A stretch of 64,000 nt of DNA from Marinilactibacillus sp. Marseille-P9653 (lineage in GTDB: Bacteria > Bacillota > Bacilli > Lactobacillales > Carnobacteriaceae_A), in contig NZ_CAKAKH010000001.1 in NCBI RefSeq assembly GCF_916618885.1, forward strand, positions 558,001 through 622,000, written 5' to 3'. A program made the position numbers and the translations under genes. Below are positions 28,111-38,441 of the stretch, piece by piece (within the stretch, counting starts at the first letter, position 1; each line of letters begins with the position of its first letter). A model generated the notes under the pieces. It was given only the letters and a program-made list of their open reading frames with translations. It was not told the origin of the DNA and ran no database searches.

Positions 28111-28485
28111 TTATTGTTCAAACAAATAAAATCCTACTAAAGATAGTAGAGAGATACTCAACAAAATCAGACCGATTTTGAGTAAAACGGCGTATCCTTT
28201 ACCGAATTGACTAGACAAGTGAGAGATTGGTTTCTCTTCGTCATCTATTGAACTTGATTTACGAAACAGGCGAGTGGCTCTATTCACGCTATAATGGAAA
28301 AAGTCAAAAGATCCTGAACGAATGACTAAACCAAACACGCCAAGGATTAGAAATAATCCTGCGGGGTAAAAGAACAAGTTAGTTGTTTGAAGGAAACTGA
28401 TTTCTCCATAAAGGAACCATTCGAGAATAAAAATCAACAAAATAACGGCACTAGTAAAGCTTACTAAATTTAATTTTATGCGCAT
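28111..28485 (-). CDS. DUF3899-type membrane protein
   Basis: 124 residues from the ATG at 28485, with TAGGAGA upstream. Three or four hydrophobic helices: 8-28, 36-56 and 100-120, with a hydrophilic loop (residues 62-95) containing NRATRLFRKSSSIDDEEKP. I recognise the pattern of the DUF3899 family of short Firmicutes membrane proteins, of unknown function. It interrupts the opp cluster on the opposite strand. Confidence 0.6.
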   Translation of the reverse strand: MRIKLNLVSFTSAVILLIFILEWFLYGEISFLQTTNLFFYPAGLFLILGVFGLVIRSGSFDFFHYSVNRATRLFRKSSSIDDEEKPISHLSSQFGKGYAVLLKIGLILLSISLLSLVGFYLFEQ

Positions 28486-28756
28486 ATTAGATTCTCCTAA
28501 AGTTTTAAAAAGTCTATTCAATACTGTACCTTATATGGTGAAAAACCTCAATAAGAGAATCAGAGTAAATAGGCGAGTGGGGAAAATTAAACGGAAATGA
28601 CAAGAGAATGAAATAACTCCTTACAGATTTCTAATAGGAACCGTTTAATAGTCACATAATAACAAAAAAATTTGCAATCAGTGCGTGGAGAGCCTATTCT
28701 ATATATTGTGCATTTTTTTAAAATTAATAAAAAATAAAACTGGAGGTGTAAAATCG

Positions 28757-29701
28757 ATGAATCATTATTTGAAATATTTAGGAAAACGTGTATTTTACAT
28801 GTTTGTAACTTTATTTCTAATTGCATCGATTACGTTCTTTCTAAGCAAGTTGCTGCCCGGAACACCCTATACAAATCAAGAAAAATTATCTGATCAGCAA
28901 ATTGAAATTATGAATGAACAATATGGATTAAACGAACCGACTGTTGTCCAATATGGTATTTACATGGGCGGACTTGTTACAGGAGACTTAGGAACATCTT
29001 TTCAATACGATAATACGCCTGTCACAAAACTCTTATCCACTCGAGTTGGTCCTTCTCTTCAATTAGGATTTCAAGCAGTTGTATTAGGGACATTCTTTGG
29101 AATCATTCTTGGAGTGATTTCAGCAATGAAACAAAATACGTGGATTGATACATCGGCAACTTTTGTGGCCATTCTTGGTCGATCAATTCCAAACTTCGTA
29201 TTCGCTGTATTATTACAACTCATATTTGCCGTTAAATTGGGCTGGTTCCCAATTGCGCTTTGGAACGGTGGATTTGAATCCTCTGTGCTACCAACACTCG
29301 CTTTAGCAATTGGACCATTGGCAGATTCTGCTCGTTTTATTCGTACAGAAATGGTTGATGTACTCAGCAGTGATTATATTGAACTTGCCAGAGCAAAAGG
29401 TCTTAGCCGTTGGATAGTTGCCTTCAAACATGGAGTTAGAAATGCCTTGATTCCATTGCTTACTATTTTAGGGCCCATGGCAGTTGCTTTAATGACCGGT
29501 TCAATGGTAGTCGAAAATATTTATGCAATCCCTGGTATTGGAGAGCAATTTGTTAAGTCAATCTTATCAAATGATTATCCGACTATTATGGGTGTAACGA
29601 TTCTTTACTCTGCTATGTTAGTATTAATCATTCTATTAGTAGATATTATGTATGGTATCGTTGATCCTCGAATTCGTGTATCATCTGAAGGAGGAAATTA
29701 A
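28757..29701 (+). CDS. oppB: Oligopeptide ABC transporter permease
   Basis: 314 residues from the ATG at 28757 (MNHYLKYLGKRVFYM), seven bases after GGAGGTG. Six spans; conserved GDLGTSFQYDNTPV and EAA loop RTEMVDVLSSDYIELARAKG. First gene of oppBCDF. Ends two bases before the oppC ATG. Confidence 0.95.
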   Translation: MNHYLKYLGKRVFYMFVTLFLIASITFFLSKLLPGTPYTNQEKLSDQQIEIMNEQYGLNEPTVVQYGIYMGGLVTGDLGTSFQYDNTPVTKLLSTRVGPSLQLGFQAVVLGTFFGIILGVISAMKQNTWIDTSATFVAILGRSIPNFVFAVLLQLIFAVKLGWFPIALWNGGFESSVLPTLALAIGPLADSARFIRTEMVDVLSSDYIELARAKGLSRWIVAFKHGVRNALIPLLTILGPMAVALMTGSMVVENIYAIPGIGEQFVKSILSNDYPTIMGVTILYSAMLVLIILLVDIMYGIVDPRIRVSSEGGN

Positions 29702-29702
29702 T

Positions 29703-30755
29703 ATGGAAACTCATGATAACAATGCAACAATAAATGAGAAAACTAAATTTTCTCCTGATATGTTTGAAAAAGCCAGCGGAGCGAGTACAGAAGATAATGA
29801 AAAAATCAGTGCACCATCGTTGAGCTTTCTTCAAGATTCTTGGAGAAGATTAAAGAAAAACAAAGCAGCAGTTATCAGTTTAGGCATACTACTTGTCATT
29901 ATGATACTAGCTTTTTCGGCACCACTGATCTCACCACATAGCCCATATGATCAATATAGCGGACAAACAAGTTTACCACCGAAAATTCCGGGTATTGATA
30001 TTAACGGATTAAACGGAACAACTACAGCCGGTGGTGGAGAACGTTTTGATAAATATGCTCAAGTAGGCGCTGAAGAAGGAACCTACTTTATTTTAGGAAC
30101 AGACAGTCTAGGACGTGACTTACTTTCTCGTATTTTATATGGGACTCGTGTTTCCTTGATTATCGCTTTTGCGGCAGCCTTCTTTGATCTGACCTTTGGA
30201 GTCGTCTATGGTCTAGTTTCCGGCTGGAAAGGCGGAAGGATCGATAACGTCATGCAAAGAATTTTAGAAATCTTATCTGGTGTTCCAAACTTAGTGGTCG
30301 TTATTTTAACACTATTAGTATTGGAACCTGGTATCCAGGCAATCATTATTGCACTTGCGATAACTGGATGGATTCCAATGGCTCGTATCGTACGGGCACA
30401 GACGCTGAAATTGAAAAACCAAGAATACATCTTGGCTGCTCAAACATTAGGCGAGTCTTCTATTAAAATTGCTTTGAAACATTTAATTTCAAACTTATCA
30501 GGTGTCATCATTATTCAAACGATGTTCTCTATTCCATCTGCGATATTCTTTGAAGCGTTCTTGAGCTTTATTGGTATCGGTATGCCTGCTCCATTTGCAT
30601 CATTAGGTACGTTGATCAATGATGGATATAAAACATTCCAGTTCTTACCGCATATTATGTGGTATCCAGCCGGTGTTTTATGCCTCTTGATGATTTCGTT
30701 TAACTTATTGGCCGATGGACTACGAGATGCTTTTGATCCAAAAATGAAAGATTAG
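29703..30755 (+). CDS. oppC: Oligopeptide ABC transporter permease
   Basis: 350 residues from the ATG at 29703 with GGAGGAAATT upstream (inside the oppB stop). Long polar N-terminus (about 60 residues) before the first helix; GTDSLGRDLLSRILYGTRVSL is the family hallmark, and the EAA loop is IVRAQTLKLKNQEYILAAQTLG. Forms the channel with OppB. Confidence 0.95.
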   Translation: METHDNNATINEKTKFSPDMFEKASGASTEDNEKISAPSLSFLQDSWRRLKKNKAAVISLGILLVIMILAFSAPLISPHSPYDQYSGQTSLPPKIPGIDINGLNGTTTAGGGERFDKYAQVGAEEGTYFILGTDSLGRDLLSRILYGTRVSLIIAFAAAFFDLTFGVVYGLVSGWKGGRIDNVMQRILEILSGVPNLVVVILTLLVLEPGIQAIIIALAITGWIPMARIVRAQTLKLKNQEYILAAQTLGESSIKIALKHLISNLSGVIIIQTMFSIPSAIFFEAFLSFIGIGMPAPFASLGTLINDGYKTFQFLPHIMWYPAGVLCLLMISFNLLADGLRDAFDPKMKD

Positions 30756-30769
30756 CGAGGTGACTATTG

Positions 30770-31828
30770 ATGAGTAACATTTTAGAAGTGAGAGATTTAA
30801 ATATTAATTTCGACACTTACGCGGGCAAAGTACAAGCCATTCGTGGTGTCAGTTTTGACCTGAAAAAAGGTGAAACATTAGCAATCGTTGGGGAATCAGG
30901 CTCTGGTAAATCCGTTACTTCCAGAAGTATCATGCGTCTGTTATCTCAAAACGCTAACATTGAAAAGGGACAAATCGTATTTAATGGTAAAGACTTGGTT
31001 CATGCATCAGAAAAAGAGATGCAGGCGATTCGAGGAAAAAGAATTGCAATGATCTTCCAGGATCCTATGACGTCTTTAAATCCTACAATGACAATTGAAA
31101 AACAAATCGCAGAGCCACTAAAACTTCATCAAAAGATGAACAAAAGTCAAGCACGCGATAGAGCGTTACAATTACTGGAATTAGTTGGTTTACCAGATCC
31201 AGAAAAAAGAATGAAGCAGTATCCTCATCAATTTTCTGGTGGTCAAAGACAGCGAATCGTCATTGCGATTGCGCTAGCTTGTAACCCAGATATTTTGATT
31301 GCAGATGAGCCGACTACAGCGCTTGATGTAACGATTCAAGCTCAGATTTTAGAATTAATGAAAGAACTTCAAGAAAAAATCGATACATCGATCATCTTCA
31401 TTACACACGATTTAGGTGTTGTAGCAAACGTAGCGGATCGAGTAGCTGTAATGTATGCTGGGAAATTCGTAGAAGTAGGGACTGTTGATGAAGTCTTTTA
31501 TAATCCACAACATCCGTATACTTGGGGATTGCTAGCTTCTATGCCAACTTTGGATACAGCAAACTCTTTATATGCGATTCCAGGTACGCCTCCTGATTTA
31601 CTAGAACCACCAAAAGGAGATGCCTTTGCACCTCGTAATGAGTATGCAATGAAGATCGATACAGAACTAGAGCCGCCAATGTTTAAAGTTTCAAAAACAC
31701 ATTACGCAGCAACATGGCTACTTCATGAAGATGCTCCAGCTATTGATCCCCCTGCAGAGATCAAAGGCCGTCAGCAGCTTTACAAAGAGAAGTTTGCCAA
31801 ACGTCACAATGATGGAGGCGTGAAATAG
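30770..31828 (+). CDS. oppD: Oligopeptide ABC transporter ATP-binding protein
   Basis: 352 residues; ATG at 30770 nine bases after GAGGTGAC (a TTG three bases earlier is also in frame). Walker A GESGSGKSV, signature FSGGQRQRIVIAIAL, Walker B ILIADEPTTALD, and the C-terminal oligopeptide-ATPase extension, which lacks the usual cysteine-rich Fe-S motif seen in some relatives. One-base overlap with oppF. Confidence 0.95.
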   Translation: MSNILEVRDLNINFDTYAGKVQAIRGVSFDLKKGETLAIVGESGSGKSVTSRSIMRLLSQNANIEKGQIVFNGKDLVHASEKEMQAIRGKRIAMIFQDPMTSLNPTMTIEKQIAEPLKLHQKMNKSQARDRALQLLELVGLPDPEKRMKQYPHQFSGGQRQRIVIAIALACNPDILIADEPTTALDVTIQAQILELMKELQEKIDTSIIFITHDLGVVANVADRVAVMYAGKFVEVGTVDEVFYNPQHPYTWGLLASMPTLDTANSLYAIPGTPPDLLEPPKGDAFAPRNEYAMKIDTELEPPMFKVSKTHYAATWLLHEDAPAIDPPAEIKGRQQLYKEKFAKRHNDGGVK

Positions 31829-32781
31829 TGGAAAAATCAAAAGAAAAGATTTTAGAAGTCAAAAACCTGAAGCAATACTTCAACGAAGGTTCAAAGAATG
31901 AAGTACGCGCAGTAGATGATATTACCTTTGATATTTTCAGAGGTGAAACTTTTGGGCTAGTAGGAGAATCTGGTTCAGGAAAATCAACGACTGGACGTTC
32001 AATCATCCGCTTGTACGAACCGACTGCTGGAGAAATTGACTTCCAGGGAACGCAAGTACACAAAATTTCTAAGAAAAAGGATCTATTACAATTCAGACGC
32101 GATATGCAAATGATCTTTCAAGATCCGTATGCTTCATTGAATCCTAAAATGAAAGTTCGAGATATCATTGCTGAAGGAATCGATATCCACGGTCTTGTGA
32201 ACTCTAAAGAAGAACGTAACGCACGTGTGATCGAATTACTTGAATTGGTAGGATTGAACCCTGACCACGCAAGTCGTTATCCACATGAATTTTCAGGTGG
32301 ACAACGTCAACGTATCGGGATTGCTAGAGCGCTAGCCGTTAAACCTAAATTTATTGTAGCAGATGAACCCATTTCAGCATTGGACGTTTCAATCCAAGCG
32401 CAAGTGGTCAACTTGTTGATGGATCTACAAAAATCTCAAGATTTAACGTTCTTATTCATTGCCCACGATTTATCAATGGTTAAATATATTAGTGATCGTA
32501 TCGGCGTAATGAACTCAGGTAAATTGCTTGAATTAGCGCCAGCAGAAGATGTCTATAACAAACCACTACATGCTTATACTGAGAGCTTGCTATCTGCGGT
32601 TCCTTTACCGGATCCAGAATATGAGCGTGCTCGTAAACGTACAACGTATGTGGCTAGAATTGCAAATGACGAAGAAGAAGAACTTCGTGAAATCGTTCCA
32701 GGACACTATGTATATTGCCGAGAGTCAGATGTCCCTCGTCTAAAACAAAAACGTGCTGCTTACGATAACCAAAATAACTAA
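31828..32781 (+). CDS. oppF: Oligopeptide ABC transporter ATP-binding protein
   Basis: 317 residues, GTG start at 31828 overlapping the oppD stop (TAGTG). Walker A GESGSGKST, signature FSGGQRQRIGIARAL, Walker B IVADEPISALD; C-terminal extension ends with REIVPGHYVYCRESD. Pairs with OppD to drive peptide import. Last gene of the operon. Confidence 0.95.
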   Translation: MEKSKEKILEVKNLKQYFNEGSKNEVRAVDDITFDIFRGETFGLVGESGSGKSTTGRSIIRLYEPTAGEIDFQGTQVHKISKKKDLLQFRRDMQMIFQDPYASLNPKMKVRDIIAEGIDIHGLVNSKEERNARVIELLELVGLNPDHASRYPHEFSGGQRQRIGIARALAVKPKFIVADEPISALDVSIQAQVVNLLMDLQKSQDLTFLFIAHDLSMVKYISDRIGVMNSGKLLELAPAEDVYNKPLHAYTESLLSAVPLPDPEYERARKRTTYVARIANDEEEELREIVPGHYVYCRESDVPRLKQKRAAYDNQNN

Positions 32782-33140
32782 TACGCATTTGATCATAAAA
32801 AGTCTAGGATAGTAGTCTTAGATCGTGCTCAAATATCATTAAATCCAGAAAGAATTGTACTTATTACAATTCTTTCTGGGCTTTTTTGTTTGGGACACTA
32901 AATTTGGTGAGTACTCGCGTTTCAATATTAGCATCAAATAAGCACTATTCGAATGCATGCACCAGTTTGATGGTGTAATAACCGTATCTCTTAGGAATTT
33001 GTACTTCTAATATAGAATCAAACGTCACCTTTTATTAAAATTGAAAGAGATTACAATTTTGTCCAAACTTGATTCGTAAAATGTGATAAGATGAAGGAAT
33101 AGAAGCAATCATTATGAAAATTGTTTTGGAGGAATATAAA
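32782..33140 (+). other. Intergenic region oppF/pdp
   Basis: Contains the opp terminator (32845-32887) and then about 250 bases of AT-rich sequence before pdp. AAATTG-10-CAATTT (33039-33060) is a small dyad near the pdp upstream region. No gene or well-scoring promoter recognised. Confidence 0.4.
32845..32887 (+). terminator. Terminator of oppBCDF
   Basis: CCAGAAAGAATTGTA pairs perfectly with TACAATTCTTTCTGG, followed by GCTTTTTTG. Confidence 0.93.
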
Positions 33141-34442
33141 ATGAGAATGATCGATTTAATTGAAAAAAAACAGCATGATCAAGAGTTGACTGAGCAAGAA
33201 ATTAAATGGATGATTGAAGGATATACAGAGGGAACCATTCCTGATTATCAAATGAGTGCAATGAATATGGCTATTTACTTTAAAGGGATGACAAAAGTAG
33301 AGCGTAGTGCATTAACGATGGCGATGGTTGAATCGGGAGATCAAATTGACCTTTCTGCAATTGCAGGTGTCAAAGTCGATAAGCATTCAACAGGTGGCGT
33401 AGGGGATACAACAACCTTAATACTTGCACCACTAGTGGCAAGTGTTGGTGTACCTGTAGCAAAAATGAGTGGACGAGGATTAGGTCATACGGGTGGAACA
33501 ATTGACAAACTCGAAGCAATTCCAGGATTTCACGTTGAAATTTCAAAAGAACAATTTGTGGAACTCGTTAATGAAAACAAAGTCGCTGTTGTTGGTCAGT
33601 CAGGAAACCTGACGCCGGCAGACAAAAAATTGTATGCATTACGTGATGTAACAAGTACCGTTGAATCGATTCCGTTAATTGCGAGCTCAATCATGAGTAA
33701 GAAAATTGCTTCTGGAGCAGACGCAATCGTATTAGATGTAAAAACGGGTGCCGGTGCATTCATGAAGAGTGTGGATCAAGCTAGAGAGTTAGCGAAAGCT
33801 ATGGTAGAAATCGGGAATTCAGTCGGTAGAAATACGATGGCAGTTATTTCAGATATGAGCCAGCCACTTGGAAATGCGATCGGAAACGGATTAGAAGTTA
33901 AAGAAGCAATCGAAACACTAAAAGGAAATGGACCAGAAGATTTAACAGAACTTTGTCTCGTCTTGGGAAGCCAGATGGCATTCTTAGGTGGTGTGGGTAG
34001 CTCGCTAGAAGAAGCCAGAACCTTACTAGAAGAAAACCTGCATAACGGTAAAGCATTGGAAGCCTTTAAAGTCTTTGTGAAGTCTCAAGGTGGAGACGAT
34101 TCAGTTGTTGAACATACAGATGAAGTCCTACCTTCAGCTGAATTCACGACAGAAGTAACGGCTGAAAAAGGCGGGGTGATTTCTAAAATTGTTGCCGATC
34201 AAGTTGGGTTAGCAGCTATGAGACTTGGTGCCGGAAGAGAAACAAAAGAAAGTGAAATTGACTTAGCAGCAGGTCTCTACTTAAATAAAAAAGTAGGCGA
34301 CTCTGTGAAAGCTGGAGAATCTCTAGCAACACTCTATTCAAACAAACCAATCGCAAAAGAAACAATACAAACGATTCGTCAAAGTATGGAAATCAGTGAA
34401 ACAGCAGAACCACTAACACTAGTCTACGATATTATCAAATAG
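33141..34442 (+). CDS. pdp: Pyrimidine-nucleoside phosphorylase
   Basis: 433 residues from the ATG at 33141 ([11 protein letters not shown]), the standard length, with TTGGAGGAAT upstream. Phosphorolysis of uridine and thymidine to base plus (deoxy)ribose-1-phosphate. The phosphate/nucleoside motifs [13 protein letters not shown] and [20 protein letters not shown] are intact, and a C-terminal PYNP domain starts near 345. Alone here, not in the usual deo cluster. Confidence 0.95.
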   Translation: MRMIDLIEKKQHDQELTEQEIKWMIEGYTEGTIPDYQMSAMNMAIYFKGMTKVERSALTMAMVESGDQIDLSAIAGVKVDKHSTGGVGDTTTLILAPLVASVGVPVAKMSGRGLGHTGGTIDKLEAIPGFHVEISKEQFVELVNENKVAVVGQSGNLTPADKKLYALRDVTSTVESIPLIASSIMSKKIASGADAIVLDVKTGAGAFMKSVDQARELAKAMVEIGNSVGRNTMAVISDMSQPLGNAIGNGLEVKEAIETLKGNGPEDLTELCLVLGSQMAFLGGVGSSLEEARTLLEENLHNGKALEAFKVFVKSQGGDDSVVEHTDEVLPSAEFTTEVTAEKGGVISKIVADQVGLAAMRLGAGRETKESEIDLAAGLYLNKKVGDSVKAGESLATLYSNKPIAKETIQTIRQSMEISETAEPLTLVYDIIK

Positions 34443-34564
34443 TTGTATAAATTAGAGTCAGAAGAGTATGCAGATGCGGTCTTCAAAAGGCCGTTCCAAC
34501 TTTTCAAAGGCTCTTTTTTATTTAGAGAAATCATTAAGGCACTCAGTATGAAGGAAGTGAATGA

Positions 34565-35284
34565 ATGTATTTGACAGAAATGGAAAGTGCGTTAAAGGCC
34601 AGTGCGCCAATTATGATTACTTATGTAGCGCTAGGGATGGCTTGTGGAATTGTTTTATATGATGCTGGTATTTCTATCCTAGGGATTTCTTTCATGAGTG
34701 TACTTGTTTATGCAGGAGCTGGACAGTTTCTGGCAGCTAGTATGCTCGTTTTAGGCGCTTCTATACCGTCAGTTATTGTGATGGTCTTTTTCTTGAATTT
34801 AAGGCATATTTTGATGTCTGCCAGTATGTCTACTTATGTAAAAGAGCGGTCTCTTGGATTTATTGCACTATTCAGTCACGTATTGACGGATGAATCTTAT
34901 GGGATCAACTATACTAAGTTCAGAGAAGGGAACTGGTCTCCTGAGGAAGCTATGGTAACAAGTATTGCCAACTATTCAACTTGGGTAATCAGTACAATCA
35001 TTGGTGGCGTAATCGGAAGTCAAATTCAAGTTAATACGATTATCATGAACTATGCGCTGATTGCGATGTTTTTATATATGATGGTCCAGCAATTTGTTTC
35101 CAAAGAACATCTTATCGCAGGAATCAGTTCAATCGTACTGACAGTTATTTTAACCATTGTCTTGAAACATAATATTGCGCTCGTCATCGCCACGGTTATC
35201 GCTTCTTTTATAGGGTATTATCTAGAAGTTAGAAAAAATCGTCATACAAAACCGGACATCAAAGGGAGTGAAGCTATTGAATAA
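34565..35284 (+). CDS. azlC: AzlC family branched-chain amino acid exporter subunit
   Basis: 239 residues, about seven membrane helices. N-terminal LKASAPIMITYVALGMACGI and the motif YAGAGQFLAASMLVLGA followed by NLRHILMSAS are characteristic of AzlC/YgaZ, which with the small AzlD/YgaH exports branched-chain amino acids or analogues. The ATG at 34565 follows AAGGAAGTGAATG. Overlaps azlD by eight bases. Confidence 0.93.
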   Translation: MYLTEMESALKASAPIMITYVALGMACGIVLYDAGISILGISFMSVLVYAGAGQFLAASMLVLGASIPSVIVMVFFLNLRHILMSASMSTYVKERSLGFIALFSHVLTDESYGINYTKFREGNWSPEEAMVTSIANYSTWVISTIIGGVIGSQIQVNTIIMNYALIAMFLYMMVQQFVSKEHLIAGISSIVLTVILTIVLKHNIALVIATVIASFIGYYLEVRKNRHTKPDIKGSEAIE

Positions 35285-35597
35285 TGTGTGGGTACTGATT
35301 TTAGGAATGGCCGTTGTAACTTATATTCCGCGCTTCTTACCAATGCTTCTGTTGAGCAAGAAAGAAATTTCACCTTCTTTTAGTCGCTGGATGACATACA
35401 TCCCGGTATCGATTTTTGCGGCCCTTGTCGCTTCAGATATCTTTTTTTGGGATGGCTCCTTTAATCTACAACCAACAATCAATATTAAATTGATTCCATC
35501 TATTGTTGTTTTTTTAATTGCTTATAAAACGAAAAGCTTGTTGTGGTCTATGGTTGTCGGTATAGGTGGGATTACTTGCTTGTGGTTTTTATTTTAA
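35277..35597 (+). CDS. azlD: AzlD family branched-chain amino acid exporter subunit
   Basis: 106 residues, three to four helices; TYIPRFLPMLLLS is typical of AzlD. A TTG at 35277 is chosen because AAAGGGAG lies eight bases before it; the in-frame GTG at 35268 sits on that ribosome binding site. The start overlaps the end of azlC, coupling the two subunits. Confidence 0.9.
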   Translation: MNNVWVLILGMAVVTYIPRFLPMLLLSKKEISPSFSRWMTYIPVSIFAALVASDIFFWDGSFNLQPTINIKLIPSIVVFLIAYKTKSLLWSMVVGIGGITCLWFLF

Positions 35598-35599
35598 TA

Positions 35600-36085
35600 T
35601 TACTTTCTTAAGGACGGTTGTTTTAGTATACTTTCCCCAAGTGCGTCTGCCCATTGTTCGACCCAGCAAAAAGAGTAAGGAACGTGATAGGTTGTTCTCA
35701 ATTTTTTGTATCGTGGATGTCTTGCCCAGGTAAAGGAGATCAAACCGATGATGGGAAGGTATAGAGGTCCAAGTAAGAGTGACTGAAAAGTATGACCATA
35801 TTCATGCACAGCCATTCTACTACAGGACTCTGCAAAAGTTGTAGCGTTTCTCTGTTTTAAAAGTATAGGATCTGATTCGTTAGGTGTGAAGATAAATAAG
35901 CCTAATGAAACACCATCTGTGCGGGTCCATTTTGTTCGAATAGCACCATGAAAATAACTATGGGGTTGCTTATAATAAAAAAGAAACAGTAAAAGTCCGA
36001 CAGCAGTCTGGATGAATCCCCAAGTAGACTGCACTAGGGAATATAAAATCTTCAGTACAATCAGCAACCCTTTAGATTGAAACAT
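35600..36085 (-). CDS. Membrane protein with HEYGH zinc-protease-like motif
   Basis: 161 residues from the ATG at 36085 with AAGGAG upstream. Two hydrophobic segments (residues 6-36 and about 107-123) flank a soluble stretch; AVHEYGHTFQSLLLGPLYLP places a HEXXH zinc-binding motif at the edge of the second. A third ligand could be His or Glu in the C-terminal VEQWADALGES. Short HEYGH membrane proteins occur in other bacteria without a known substrate. It lies 3' of fni behind a terminator, so probably its own unit or readthrough. Confidence 0.6.
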   Translation of the reverse strand: MFQSKGLLIVLKILYSLVQSTWGFIQTAVGLLLFLFYYKQPHSYFHGAIRTKWTRTDGVSLGLFIFTPNESDPILLKQRNATTFAESCSRMAVHEYGHTFQSLLLGPLYLPIIGLISFTWARHPRYKKLRTTYHVPYSFCWVEQWADALGESILKQPSLRK

Positions 36086-36111
36086 AAGAACCGGCTCCTT
36101 AAATAGATAGT

Positions 36112-36151
36112 AAAAAATACGTTTCTCGTTAGTGACGAGAAGCGTATTTTT
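36112..36151 (-). terminator. Terminator of the mevalonate operon
   Basis: On the minus strand AATACGCTTCTCGT pairs with ACGAGAAACGTATT, then TTTT. The fni stop codon lies inside the loop. Confidence 0.8.
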
Positions 36152-37181
36152 GTATAGAGATATTTCGAGTAGCACACCAGTCAGCTGCTTGACCTGATAA
36201 AATTAAATCCGTTTTATTTAAATCAGCAATATTTTTCGTACCCAGAAGTGTCATGATACTGGCAATTTCTGCTCTCCAGGCGTGAACCGTTTCGATTGTC
36301 TGATCCACATCTTCAAGCGCCATATGCATGAATTGGCTGGATAAACCAGTCAAAGAAGCGCCAATAGACAAAGCTTTAACCATTTCCATAGGGCGACGAA
36401 TCCCGCCTGAAGCGATGATATGAGCCGCCTGAACGACCTCGTGAGCTTCTAGCAAAGATTCCACAGTTGTTTGTCCCCAAGATTCCAAGTCATCGAGTTT
36501 CTGTTCGGGTCTTCTATAGTTCTCGATTTGAGCAAAGTTTGTTCCACCACGACCACTGATATCGATCAATTGAACCCCAATGGATTCAAGTAAGTGAACC
36601 GTCTCGCGGCTCATACCAAAACCCACTTCTTTAGCAATGACCGGTACACCAAGACCTTGAACGATTTCATGAATATTTTCAATCCATCCGGAAAACTCTC
36701 GGTCGCCTTCAGGCATAACAATTTCTTGAGGCGCATTGATATGAATCTGCATCGCGTCGGCTTGAAGCAAGTCAACGACTCTTTTTGCATTCTCTAAACC
36801 GTGTCCTGCACCCAAGTTTGCAAATACAAGACCATTAGGATTCGTTTCTCTGACAATTTTAAAAGTGCCTTCTTGTTCAGGATCTTTTAACGCTGCACTA
36901 ACAGAGCCCGTGGCAATCGCAAGACCTGTTTCTCTAGCGATGGTTGCTAATTTTTCATTTACTTTTCCTGTCCAGGGACTTCCACCAGACATGGCATTAA
37001 TAAAAAACGGAACATTAAAAGTCAGCCCATCCAGTTGAACAGACATATCCACATCTTTTACATCCATCTGTGGAAAAGAATGATGGACAAATCGGACATC
37101 GTCAAAGGATGATTGCCCATAATCATAAAATTTTTCAGAAAGAGATACGTGTTCATTTTTTCGGTTATTTTGTTTTGGCAT
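36129..37181 (-). CDS. fni: Type 2 isopentenyl-diphosphate delta-isomerase
   Basis: 350 residues; FMN- and NADPH-dependent TIM barrel interconverting IPP and DMAPP. Motifs: MSGGSPWTGKVN, QIHINAPQEIVMPEGDREF, AKEVGFGMS, and DISGRGGTNFAQIENYRR. Last gene of mvaK1-mvaD-mvaK2-fni, the standard LAB order. Gap of 99 bases from mvaK2. Confidence 0.96.
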   Translation of the reverse strand: MPKQNNRKNEHVSLSEKFYDYGQSSFDDVRFVHHSFPQMDVKDVDMSVQLDGLTFNVPFFINAMSGGSPWTGKVNEKLATIARETGLAIATGSVSAALKDPEQEGTFKIVRETNPNGLVFANLGAGHGLENAKRVVDLLQADAMQIHINAPQEIVMPEGDREFSGWIENIHEIVQGLGVPVIAKEVGFGMSRETVHLLESIGVQLIDISGRGGTNFAQIENYRRPEQKLDDLESWGQTTVESLLEAHEVVQAAHIIASGGIRRPMEMVKALSIGASLTGLSSQFMHMALEDVDQTIETVHAWRAEIASIMTLLGTKNIADLNKTDLILSGQAADWCATRNISIQKYASRH

Positions 37182-37280
37182 AGTGTTGTCTCCAGTATGT
37201 CAGTTTTAGAAGAATCCAGTATGGATAGACTCTTTTATAAGTTCATAAAATGATTATAGCAAACAATGATGAGTAATGGA

Positions 37281-38357
37281 CTACGAACGAGCATAAACTT
37301 TTAAAGGAAGTAAGGTAATATCGTGTGTCTGCCATCTCGAAACCAATTCGTTTAAACTAGAAGAACGGTCAAACAAGGCAATACCGCAGTCACCACCACC
37401 AGCACCGGAAGTTTTAGCGGCACCATGAAAAGCTTCTGCATCTTCACACAATTGTTCGAGCGTTTCCGTTTCAATGGAGACGCCTGTATTTTCACTCATT
37501 TCTTTCAAAATCTGGCGATTTTTACGGATTTCGGTTTGAATGTCCGCTAATGAACCCCTTCTAAAAGCTAGAATCATATTCTCCACGCAAGCTTTACTTC
37601 TATTTAAAAAATCTTGATAGGTTTGTTCTTTGGCTTCTCGGTTTGCTTTCACTTGATCGACTAGATCAGTAGTAGAAGCAGGGGAACCTGTCCATCCAAT
37701 CAGTAGTTTCAGTTCTGAAGGAGGGGTCAGTTTTTCAACCATAAAAGCAGGCCAATTGAGTTCAACAATGGATTTGATGCTGTGTGTGTTCAGACGATCC
37801 TTAACCCATTTACGGTCAAAACTACTGTAAGCTAGCCACCCAGTATAGGTTGCCGCCGCAATATCTCCAAACGAACCGTTACTTTTCACGGATAGATGCG
37901 CTAGAACAGATAATTTAAAAACCAGCTCATCGGTTTCAGTAAGCCCATAATACTTTAATAGCGCTCGTACAGTAGCAACGGTAACAGCCGCGCTAGAACC
38001 GAGACCGTATTTCAAGCCGTTAGCACTATCTAATTCACTATCCACAACCAGATGAAAGATGGATAACTCTTTTCCGCATTCTTTTACGTAACGTTCAGTG
38101 TAATCAATCGCTGCAAGCAAGTAGTGGAAGGGGTTCTCTCTTTCATCAATAATTAGTTTCCCGTTTTCTCTTGTCCATTGAAGGGGAATACTAGAATAAT
38201 GAGATGAGTGAATCGTTCCAACTGTATCAGATGGACTGACTTTAACGGTTAGAAACTGGTCGACCGCGACAAGAATTGCGGGGTGCCCAGGTTCAACAAC
38301 GGCGTACTCGCCAGCTATATATAATTTTCCAGGAGCAGAGGCTTCTACTTGGTTCAT
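37281..38357 (-). CDS. mvaK2: Phosphomevalonate kinase
   Basis: 358 residues, GHMP kinase fold. N-terminal SAPGKLYIAGEYAVVEPGHPAIL, ATP loop GLKYGLGSSAAVTVA, and C-terminal AKTSGAGGGDCGIAL. Phosphorylates phosphomevalonate to the diphosphate. The ATG at 38357 lies 84 bases after mvaD. Confidence 0.95.
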   Translation of the reverse strand: MNQVEASAPGKLYIAGEYAVVEPGHPAILVAVDQFLTVKVSPSDTVGTIHSSHYSSIPLQWTRENGKLIIDERENPFHYLLAAIDYTERYVKECGKELSIFHLVVDSELDSANGLKYGLGSSAAVTVATVRALLKYYGLTETDELVFKLSVLAHLSVKSNGSFGDIAAATYTGWLAYSSFDRKWVKDRLNTHSIKSIVELNWPAFMVEKLTPPSELKLLIGWTGSPASTTDLVDQVKANREAKEQTYQDFLNRSKACVENMILAFRRGSLADIQTEIRKNRQILKEMSENTGVSIETETLEQLCEDAEAFHGAAKTSGAGGGDCGIALFDRSSSLNELVSRWQTHDITLLPLKVYARS

Positions 38358-38441
38358 TCAATTCGTTCCTTTTTTAGGATCTGTTCCGTTCGAATCAGTA
38401 TCCTTTGGATTTTTAGTGATATGTAAGGAGAAAACCAAAAA

